This document shows, piece by piece, positions 1-5,376 of a stretch of 7,290 bases of DNA (positions are counted from its first letter, which is position 1; every line of letters begins with the position of its first letter). Source of the DNA: Chitinophagales bacterium (GTDB lineage: Bacteria > Bacteroidota > Bacteroidia > Chitinophagales > BACL12); the NCBI GenBank assembly GCA_014380545.1, contig JACMJP010000292.1, positions 1-7,290 on the forward strand, in the 5' to 3' direction. Under the pieces are notes generated by a model that did not search any database, was not told where the DNA came from, and saw nothing but the letters and a program-made list of their open reading frames with translations. Made by a program: the position numbers and the translations under genes.

Positions 1-684
1 CAGGTTTCTTCCTTTATTTTGTAAAATATACCTGTACACATCCGCAAGTGTATCATTAAACTGTTTTGCTTTGGCGGGATTCTTTTCAATAAGATGTGAT
101 AATGTATTCAGTGAATTAAAAATAAAATGCGGATCAATTTGGTTCTTTAATGCTTCCAGTTCAGCTTCTGCTTTACTGCGTTCCAGTTTTTCCGCTTTCA
201 GCATTTCGCTTTCTGTTTGTTTTATAAGAAAAACAGTTTCATAAATATGTGCAACAAAAATTACACAGATCACATTCATGAGTGTAACATTGCGCATCAC
301 CTGCCAGTTAATTTCAGTATTCACAATACACAAATAATACATCGATATAAAAAAGATGGTAATCGGGATTGTAAATAACATCACCCCTGAAATTAATGTA
401 AGCACTTTCCTGAACGGACTGAAGAACCAGTTGAATTTATCACTTAGTTCAAACAATAAAAACCGGTTACCAAAATAAATGCTGAAAGAAATAAGAAAAA
501 AATATGCGTAGTGAATAAGGATTGTTGTAAACGGATAATGATAATCTATTAAGCCAGTTAAATTCGGAACTGCAAAGGCAAATAAAGGAATTAAAACTAT
601 CCTCAAACCAAAGTCATTCAATTTTTGTGTTTGCTCCTCCCGCTTCGGTAGTGAATTTTCCGGTTTCGGTAATGTAATTTCCAT
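1..684 (-). CDS. LytS/YehU-type sensor histidine kinase, N-terminal part (runs off the window)
   Basis: This is an integral-membrane sensor kinase of the His_kinase (PF06580) class, which normally phosphorylates a LytTR-type response regulator. The 228 codons visible from ATG at 684 stay open to the window edge. Four hydrophobic segments lie near residues 28-46, 53-72, 95-119 and 132-154. A charged, probably coiled-coil linker follows (about 155-180, rich in E, K and A), and then the family's phospho-acceptor block QIDPHFIFNSLN, with the predicted phosphorylated histidine at H186. The block continues into a DVYRYIL segment at about 215-221, as in the family. The ATP-binding HATPase domain and the stop lie beyond base 1, and any partner regulator would probably be there too. 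No periplasmic sensor domain is visible, so the signal is probably sensed by the membrane segments. The gene is divergent from the DUF1761 gene. Family assignment is confident; the signal and target are unknown. Confidence 0.9.
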   Translation of the reverse strand, partial: MEITLPKPENSLPKREEQTQKLNDFGLRIVLIPLFAFAVPNLTGLIDYHYPFTTILIHYAYFFLISFSIYFGNRFLLFELSDKFNWFFSPFRKVLTLISGVMLFTIPITIFFISMYYLCIVNTEINWQVMRNVTLMNVICVIFVAHIYETVFLIKQTESEMLKAEKLERSKAEAELEALKNQIDPHFIFNSLNTLSHLIEKNPAKAKQFNDTLADVYRYILQNKGRNL

Positions 685-751
685 AAATTGCTTTTATCTT
701 CATTAAAAGTAAAAAAGAAAATCTATTTTCGAAACACAAAAAACAACTACG
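685..751. promoter_or_regulatory. Divergent intergenic region with candidate promoters
   Basis: These 67 bp separate the start codons of the histidine kinase (minus) and the DUF1761 gene (plus), so both promoters should lie here or just inside the genes. Bacteroidota promoters use a -7 box TAnnTTTG. On the plus strand TATTTTCG (724-731) matches at all but one position, about 20 bases before the ATG at 752. On the minus strand TACTTTTA (read from 711 to 704) also has one mismatch and lies about 20 bases before the ATG at 684. I could not find a convincing -33 TTG at the right distance for either. The region is AT-rich and such matches arise by chance, so the positions are tentative. Confidence 0.35.
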
Positions 752-1153
752 ATGGAAAAAATAAATTTTCTTGCAGTATTAGCTGCAGCAGTTTCTACCT
801 TTTTAATTGGTGGCTTATGGTATAGCAAAGCATTATTCGGTAAGGCATGGATGAAAGAAAATAACCTCACGGATGAACAACTGAAAACTACAAACAGTGC
901 AAAAATTTTCGGACTGTCGTTTTTATTTTCCCTGTTTATGGCATTTAATCTTGCCATGTTTGTTTCCGATCCTGAAATAGATTTTATGATGACTGTCATC
1001 TATTCACTTTGTGTAGGATTAGGCTGGATAGCATTTGGTTTAGCGATTATCGCCTTGTTTGAATTGAGAAGCTGGAAGTATATTTTTATAAATGGCGGAT
1101 ATATGACCATTGCTTTTCTTATACAGGGAATTATTTTAGGTGCCTGGAAATAA
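752..1153 (+). CDS. DUF1761 family small membrane protein
   Basis: This 133-residue protein is almost entirely hydrophobic, with four predicted membrane segments near residues 5-24, 50-71, 79-103 and 109-131. The N-terminal signature GGLWYS (20-25) followed by FGKAWMK (29-35), and FINGGY near 112-117 before the last segment, are what I recognise as the DUF1761 (PF08570) pattern; the length also fits. The molecular function of the family is unknown. It should be an inner-membrane protein with both ends on the same side. ATG 752 has an A-rich leader and no Shine-Dalgarno sequence, as expected in this phylum. It is the first gene of a plus-strand cluster, with the YciI-like gene starting 28 bp after its stop, so co-transcription is likely. 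Family call is confident; no role can be given. Confidence 0.85.
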   Translation: MEKINFLAVLAAAVSTFLIGGLWYSKALFGKAWMKENNLTDEQLKTTNSAKIFGLSFLFSLFMAFNLAMFVSDPEIDFMMTVIYSLCVGLGWIAFGLAIIALFELRSWKYIFINGGYMTIAFLIQGIILGAWK

Positions 1154-1181
1154 AAATTTAATTTTAATTCAAAAATATGCT

Positions 1182-1586
1182 ATGAAGAAAATATGCTTAT
1201 ACTGTTTTCTATTCCTGGTATGTAATATAGTATTTTCACAAACAGCAGAAACAAAACAACAATACCTTGGCGTATTAACGCTTACACAAAAATATCAGAC
1301 AGATGCCAACTGGACTGAACAGGATGGCAAAATAGTAATGGATCATTTTCAGCGGTTACAGAGATTAGCAAAAGAAGGGGTTATTATTCTTGCTGGCAGA
1401 ACTCAACTTGAAAGCAATGATCCTGATATGATGGGTTTAATAATTATAGCAGCAACCACCAAAGAGGAGGCGGAAAAAATAATGCATGAAGATCCTGCAG
1501 TTATAAATAAAATTATGCATGCTAAAGTTCTTCCATTTGATGTAGCAGTTCAGCAGGAATTATTAACTTCACCGGAAGATAATTAA
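1182..1586 (+). CDS. YciI-like domain protein with a signal peptide
   Basis: The product has 134 residues from ATG 1182. An in-frame upstream ATG at 1140 would add 14 residues, overlap the DUF1761 gene and bury the signal peptide, so I reject it. Residues 1-19 form a signal peptide: a KK charge, a hydrophobic core, then VFS before Q20, a common cleavage context in Bacteroidota. The cysteine in LVCN lacks a proper lipobox, since V precedes it. The mature part matches a YCII-related (PF03795) ferredoxin-like fold: H55 in a D-H-F-Q-R-L-Q helix, then EGVIILAGRT, a GLIII strand, the KEEAEKIMHEDP segment (94-105) with D104, and a final PFD. H55 and D104 are candidates for the conserved His/Asp pair. 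YciI proteins are usually cytosolic, so export to the periplasm is notable. The substrate is unknown. Confidence 0.8.
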   Translation: MKKICLYCFLFLVCNIVFSQTAETKQQYLGVLTLTQKYQTDANWTEQDGKIVMDHFQRLQRLAKEGVIILAGRTQLESNDPDMMGLIIIAATTKEEAEKIMHEDPAVINKIMHAKVLPFDVAVQQELLTSPEDN

Positions 1587-1602
1587 ACACTAACTAAAAA
1601 TT

Positions 1603-1923
1603 ATGTCATTCATTAACACAGCAGATATCACTGTAAGGGAAGTTGCACCGGGGTTTTTTGGAAAATTCATGCATTCAGACACAATGAGTATTGCTTATTG
1701 GGAAGCAAAAGAGGGTGCAGAAATTCCAATACATCAGCACATGCATGAAATGATCGTGAATGTAATTGAAGGTAAACTTCAATTAACAGTTGGCGATGAA
1801 ACAAAAATTCTTGAATTTGGAACCGTTGCTTTTATTTCTGGAAATGTTCCGCACAAAGCAAAAGCAATTACTGACTGCAAAATAATTGATGTGTTTTATC
1901 CCGTGCGGGAGGATTATAAATGA
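1603..1923 (+). CDS. Single-domain cupin protein
   Basis: This 106-residue protein is essentially one cupin barrel (Cupin_2 type). Motif 1 is complete: G38, H44, H46, E49 and G57 follow the G-x5-HxH-x3-E-x6/7-G pattern, giving the usual His/His/Glu metal ligands. Motif 2 is G73...G80-x3-H84, supplying the fourth ligand. It should therefore bind a divalent metal in a small cytoplasmic barrel. No DNA-binding or second catalytic domain is attached, so it could be a small dioxygenase, an isomerase-like enzyme or a sugar/ligand-binding protein; the sequence does not decide. The start lies 16 bp after the YciI-like stop in an A-rich, Shine-Dalgarno-free context, suggesting the same transcript. The stop at 1921-1923 is followed by a short gap with degenerate heptamer repeats. 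Fold call is confident; activity is unknown. Confidence 0.85.
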   Translation: MSFINTADITVREVAPGFFGKFMHSDTMSIAYWEAKEGAEIPIHQHMHEMIVNVIEGKLQLTVGDETKILEFGTVAFISGNVPHKAKAITDCKIIDVFYPVREDYK

Positions 1924-1927
1924 ATAA

Positions 1928-1948
1928 GTGATGAGTGAGCGGTAATGA
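1928..1948 (+). repeat. Three degenerate 7-bp direct repeats
   Basis: Just after the cupin stop the sequence reads as three adjacent heptamers, GTGATGA, GTGAGCG and GTAATGA. They share the frame GT-R-A-x-x-R but are imperfect. This fills half of the 43-bp gap before the nitroreductase gene. With only three diverged copies, chance cannot be excluded; it could be the remnant of a short tandem-repeat tract. Confidence 0.3.
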
Positions 1949-1954
1949 ATATTC

Positions 1955-1962
1955 TAATTTTG
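1955..1962 (+). promoter_or_regulatory. TAnnTTTG-type -7 box just before the nitroreductase gene
   Basis: TAATTTTG matches the Bacteroidota -7 consensus TAnnTTTG at every fixed position. It ends 4 bases before the ATG at 1967, so a transcript starting the usual few bases downstream would be leaderless or nearly so. No clear TTG -33 element lies about 19 bases upstream. It may let the nitroreductase gene be expressed independently of the three genes before it, or be a chance match. Confidence 0.3.
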
Positions 1963-1966
1963 CTAT

Positions 1967-2707
1967 ATGATAGACTCTGCCCAATTATTTGATGCAATTG
2001 TTCGTGAAAGAAGATCTGTTAGAATTTATGACCAGGAAAATGATTTTGATGGTGATATTGTGCAGCGCAGTTTAGAGAGAGCTGTACTTGCACCTAACAG
2101 CAGTAATATGCAGCTATGGGAGTTTTACAGAATTATTGATCCAATAAAAAGAAACCAAATTGCAAAATATTGTATGAATCAAAATGCTGCAAGAACAGCT
2201 AGAGAATTAGTTGTTGTGGTTGTGCGTAAAGATAAATGGAGAGAGCGGGCAAAATTCATGTTCAATTATCACAAAAAAAGAATTGGTAATAAAACAAAAA
2301 CCGAATACACAAAAAGAGATAAACGCAATTTGAATTATTTCGGCAAACTCATGCCCATGTATTATTTCAGCGATTGGTTTGGTATCTGGGCATGGATAAG
2401 AAAAATACTTGTTTTTTCAGCATCCTTTTTTCGCCCCGTTATTTGGCAGGTTGGTAATTCTGATTTACGGGTTGTGTCTCATAAATCCGCAGCATTAGCT
2501 GCACAAACCTTTATGCTAAGCATGCATGCAGAAGGTTACCACACCTGTCCGATGGAAGGATTTGACAGCTGGAAAGTAAGAAGATGCATGCAACTGCCTT
2601 ATGCTGCAGAAATAAATATGATCATTGCATGCGGGAAAGGAAAACCGGAAGGAATTTATACCGAACGAATAAGAGTGGATAATAAAGAAATTATTTTTTC
2701 TATTTGA
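1967..2707 (+). CDS. Nitroreductase-family flavoprotein with a central insert
   Basis: The 246-residue product is a predicted FMN-dependent NAD(P)H oxidoreductase of the nitroreductase superfamily. The N-terminal phosphate-binding block RRSVRIYD (15-22), the PNSSNMQLWEF segment (43-53) that corresponds to the family's S-x-x-x-Q-x-W/F flavin region, a helix at 172-190, and the C-terminal GKGKPEG (223-229) followed by ERIRV (233-237) all fit in the normal order. Between about 95 and 165 is extra sequence: a strongly basic stretch (103-120), then an aromatic and hydrophobic one (131-160, with several W, F and Y). Typical members are nearer 180-220 residues. The insert could cover the active site or contact the membrane. 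The start is the first ATG, needed to keep the RRSVR block. The 3' end overlaps the convergent EEP gene by 8 bp. The substrate is unknown. Confidence 0.82.
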   Translation: MIDSAQLFDAIVRERRSVRIYDQENDFDGDIVQRSLERAVLAPNSSNMQLWEFYRIIDPIKRNQIAKYCMNQNAARTARELVVVVVRKDKWRERAKFMFNYHKKRIGNKTKTEYTKRDKRNLNYFGKLMPMYYFSDWFGIWAWIRKILVFSASFFRPVIWQVGNSDLRVVSHKSAALAAQTFMLSMHAEGYHTCPMEGFDSWKVRRCMQLPYAAEINMIIACGKGKPEGIYTERIRVDNKEIIFSI

Positions 2708-3797
2708 TAATTTCAAATTCAGAAATAGTAGGATAATGATCTGATGTTTTTGTTTTTATTCTTTTATGAGAAAGTATCTCAAAATTATCTTCGTCAAATA
2801 ACATGTAGTCAATACGTAAGAACGGCATCATAATAAATGTATTACCCATGCCGAGACCTGTTTCGAGAAATGCATCCTGCAGATCATCCGCAACAGTATG
2901 ATAGGTATACGAAACGGGAGTATCATTAAAATCTCCGCAAATAATTACAGGATTGGGTGAATTTTTAATTGCATTATTTACGGAATCAGCCTGAGCAGCC
3001 CGCATACGAAATGCAGAATTTAATTTATTTACCACCCGGTCTGTATTAAAATTTGTTTCCCCGCTGCCCTCTATCGGATCAATAAATTCAAGATCATGAT
3101 GGGTAAGTTGCGTACTTTGCAAATGCGCAGTGAATAGCCGGATTAATTTACCATCAATGTCAATATCAGCATAAATTGTTGCATTGAGTTTACTCACATT
3201 CTTGTATGGTACAACACCGGAGTCTTTGATCGGAAATTTTGAAAGAATAATTACGCCAAAACTTCTTGTTTTTTTTCTGTTCTCATAAGCTTTAAAATAA
3301 TAATAGTGTTTCAATCCTGTGCCCTTTAATAATACATCCAAATTTTTTTTCTGATCTGATTCATTTTGATAGGTATTAAATTCCTGCAAACAAACTATAT
3401 CTGCTTTAGCATCAATAATTGTTTTTATCATCGGATCCCTGTTCTTATAGGGTGTCTCAGGATTATAAGCATCCAGACCTTTCACATTCCATGAAAAAAG
3501 TTTAATCGTGTTTGCACCTTCTGTAGTTTTATTTCGCATATTAAATGCGAAATAGTCTGTATGCGATCTGAAGCCGATTAAAAACAGGATAAGAATGATG
3601 AAAAATATTTTCCGTTTTGCAAAAAACCAGTAGAGCAGAAAAAATAAATTCACGATCATTATGGGAAAATAGCCTAAACCGAAATATGCCATGAACCAGA
3701 ATTTCGCAGGATTAATATATCTTGCTGCATAACTTAATAACAAAGCAATAGCAGCAAGAATTGTAAAAAATAAAATTATCTTATTATACCACTTCAT
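2700..3797 (-). CDS. Membrane-anchored endonuclease/exonuclease/phosphatase (EEP) family protein
   Basis: This 365-residue protein has three hydrophobic segments (about 7-25, 33-59, 63-76) followed by a full EEP hydrolase domain (about 97-365). The metal-dependent site is complete: N104 in SWNVKG, E139 in CLQEF, H225 in FTAHLQS, D289 and N291 in GDFND, D330 in RIDYML, and the SDH triad-type motif at 352-354. The superfamily cleaves phosphodiesters or phosphomonoesters in nucleic acids, lipids or inositol phosphates; the substrate cannot be read here. Positive charges at the N-terminus and between segments 2 and 3 suggest that the catalytic domain faces the periplasm, which would argue against a direct DNA-repair role with MutL. 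The start ATG shares one base with the stop of the preceding rhomboid gene (TAATG), pointing to translational coupling. It is the last gene of the minus-strand operon. Confidence 0.88.
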   Translation of the reverse strand: MKWYNKIILFFTILAAIALLLSYAARYINPAKFWFMAYFGLGYFPIMIVNLFFLLYWFFAKRKIFFIILILFLIGFRSHTDYFAFNMRNKTTEGANTIKLFSWNVKGLDAYNPETPYKNRDPMIKTIIDAKADIVCLQEFNTYQNESDQKKNLDVLLKGTGLKHYYYFKAYENRKKTRSFGVIILSKFPIKDSGVVPYKNVSKLNATIYADIDIDGKLIRLFTAHLQSTQLTHHDLEFIDPIEGSGETNFNTDRVVNKLNSAFRMRAAQADSVNNAIKNSPNPVIICGDFNDTPVSYTYHTVADDLQDAFLETGLGMGNTFIMMPFLRIDYMLFDEDNFEILSHKRIKTKTSDHYPTISEFEIIK

Positions 3798-4669
3798 TAT
3801 TTTTCTTTGCTTACGGTAAATAAAAATTCTTTTTCAGCAGCGTTTAAACTTTCGTAACCGCTTTTAGAAATTTTATCTAAGATAGCATCTAATTTTTTTT
3901 GTCGGTCATCCGAAACTATGGATTTAGTTTTTTTGGGTGCAGTATTTACATATACAACTTTTGGCTTTCTGCTGCGATAATTTTTAATTCTATCTTCCAA
4001 TTTAAAATACCAGTTAAACCAGTTATATCCTCTCTGATAACTTTTAATGAATAGAAACCCTGCAAGCGCTCCGCCAAGATGCGAAAGATGTCCGCCTTCA
4101 TTGCTTCTGGCAGAAATGCTTACGATATCAATTAAAATGGCAATGAATGCGATATATTTTAATTTAACTGCCCCGATTAAAATTAAAAATACCGTGTAAT
4201 CAGGAGCAAGTGTCGCCGCTGCAACAACTATGGCAAGAACTGAAGCAGAAGCACCAAAGAGAACCGCATTATTTTGAAAAGCCGGCGATAGATTGTATGT
4301 GACCATAAACAGAAGTCCACCGATAATTCCACCTGTGAGATATAATGGAAAAATATATCTGCTATTTAAGAAGTCGAGTATTATACGTCCGAAAAAATAG
4401 AGGTATAACATATTAAATAAGATGTGAAAAATACCAAGCGGGTCATGCAGGAATTGAAAAGTGATAATACTCCAGGGTTTTATTATAAATTCACTTAGTT
4501 TCGCCGGAAAATAAAAATGATTCAGAAAGCCAGTAAAAATTTCCTGTCGACCACTCAATGTAAAAATTAATAAGATGATACTTTGTATTACAAAAACAAG
4601 CACATTGATCAGCAGTAATTTTGTAATTACCGAGCCGTACCTGTATTTATTTTTTATATCAGTTATCAT
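3797..4669 (-). CDS. Rhomboid family intramembrane serine protease B, with C-terminal extension
   Basis: This 290-residue polytopic protein cleaves, by family, membrane-embedded substrates. It has about six membrane segments between residues 14 and 211. The oxyanion-type HILFN motif has H82 and N86, as in GlpG. The nucleophile is S141 in GASA, where most rhomboids have G after the serine, and the general base is H197 in HLGGALAG. After the last segment comes a basic tail (221-250), then a charged conserved-looking block (256-290, with LDAILDKIS and AAEKEFL). It resembles a C-terminal domain I recall from Bacteroidota rhomboids (DUF6576); this is from memory, not checked. The gene starts 6 bp after rhomboid A and ends in the TAATG overlap with the EEP gene. 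Protease activity is probable since Ser and His are both kept; substrates are unknown. Confidence 0.9.
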   Translation of the reverse strand: MITDIKNKYRYGSVITKLLLINVLVFVIQSIILLIFTLSGRQEIFTGFLNHFYFPAKLSEFIIKPWSIITFQFLHDPLGIFHILFNMLYLYFFGRIILDFLNSRYIFPLYLTGGIIGGLLFMVTYNLSPAFQNNAVLFGASASVLAIVVAAATLAPDYTVFLILIGAVKLKYIAFIAILIDIVSISARSNEGGHLSHLGGALAGFLFIKSYQRGYNWFNWYFKLEDRIKNYRSRKPKVVYVNTAPKKTKSIVSDDRQKKLDAILDKISKSGYESLNAAEKEFLFTVSKEK

Positions 4670-4675
4670 ATTATT

Positions 4676-5371
4676 TTAATAGAATCTTCTTTTATCTTTT
4701 CCCCAAATCTTAATTAATATAAACCCAAATAAGGCACCGCCAAGATGTGCAAAGTGCGCAACATTATCACCGGGACTGTTTACAAATCCCATATAGATTT
4801 CAATTCCGATATAAATCAAAATGAAGTATTTCGCTTTAATTGGAAACAGAAAATACACATATAATAATGTATTTGGAAACAATAAACCAAAACCGGCGAG
4901 TACTCCGAAAATAGCACCTGAAGCTCCAACCACAGGAGCAGAAACTATGCTTCTTATCGTTTCAATTTGAGGCTGTGAATAAGTACCAAGATTTTCCGGA
5001 GTTAATACGCTCCCTGTAATTTCATATAACTGAAATGCTCCTGCTACCTGATGTAAAATAACAGCACCAAATCCCGTAATAAAATAATATAATAAAAATC
5101 TTTTCGGTCCCCAAACATTTTCCAGAACAGAACCAAACATCCACAAAGCAAACATATTAAAAAAGATATGCGCAATACTTCCGTGCATAAACATATGAGT
5201 CACCAATTGTACGGGCTGAAAAAATGGAGAATCAAAATAAAACAAACCCAAATTTTCATAAGTCCATTCTGCCCATACCTGCTGGGCTAAAAACATTAAT
5301 ACATTTATAATGATTAAATTTTTAATTACGGGGGGCAGAACATTAAACCCTCCCATTCCTATTTGTGCCAT
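4676..5371 (-). CDS. Rhomboid family intramembrane serine protease A
   Basis: This 231-residue membrane protease has the basic six-segment rhomboid core and little else. Segments lie near 15-35, 64-84, 90-112, 147-168, 170-195 and 204-222. H68 and N72 are the HIFFN motif, S151 is the nucleophile in a canonical GASG, and H209 in AHLGGALFG is the catalytic base. A hydrophilic loop of about 30 residues (114-146) precedes the serine-bearing helix and is longer than in the neighbouring rhomboid B. The short tail is basic (KDKRR). The ATG is 5 bp after the mutL stop; the purine-rich GGAAG abuts the start too closely to be a normal ribosome-binding site. Tandem rhomboids behind mutL suggest a duplicated pair of specialised proteases, but the sequence does not link them functionally to mismatch repair. 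Confidence 0.92.
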   Translation of the reverse strand: MAQIGMGGFNVLPPVIKNLIIINVLMFLAQQVWAEWTYENLGLFYFDSPFFQPVQLVTHMFMHGSIAHIFFNMFALWMFGSVLENVWGPKRFLLYYFITGFGAVILHQVAGAFQLYEITGSVLTPENLGTYSQPQIETIRSIVSAPVVGASGAIFGVLAGFGLLFPNTLLYVYFLFPIKAKYFILIYIGIEIYMGFVNSPGDNVAHFAHLGGALFGFILIKIWGKDKRRFY

Positions 5372-5376
5372 CTTCC

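Noticed and set aside
703..999. Open frame on the minus strand opposite the DUF1761 gene
   Set aside because: It overlaps a recognisable family member in full, has low-complexity composition and no family resemblance, and would cover the divergent promoter region.
1140..1181. Upstream start of the YciI-like gene
   Set aside because: It would overlap the DUF1761 gene and place 14 residues in front of a well-formed signal peptide.
1194..1200. Lipoprotein signal for the YciI-like protein
   Set aside because: The cysteine in LVCN is preceded by valine, not G, A or S, so it is not a normal lipobox; a signal peptidase I site before Q20 fits better.
2519..2632. Three GCATGC palindromes close together
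   Set aside because: They fall in the nitroreductase coding sequence at Met/His/Cys/Ala codons with no regular spacing; likely chance.
2684..2701. AGAAA-loop-TTTCT hairpin as a terminator at the convergent junction
   Set aside because: Only five A/T pairs, weak, and no proper stem with GC content; not convincing as an intrinsic terminator.
2516..2716. Small minus-strand open frame opposite the nitroreductase 3' end
   Set aside because: It lies almost wholly in antisense to a conserved gene, is rich in S, F and H as expected of a reverse shadow, and matches nothing I know.
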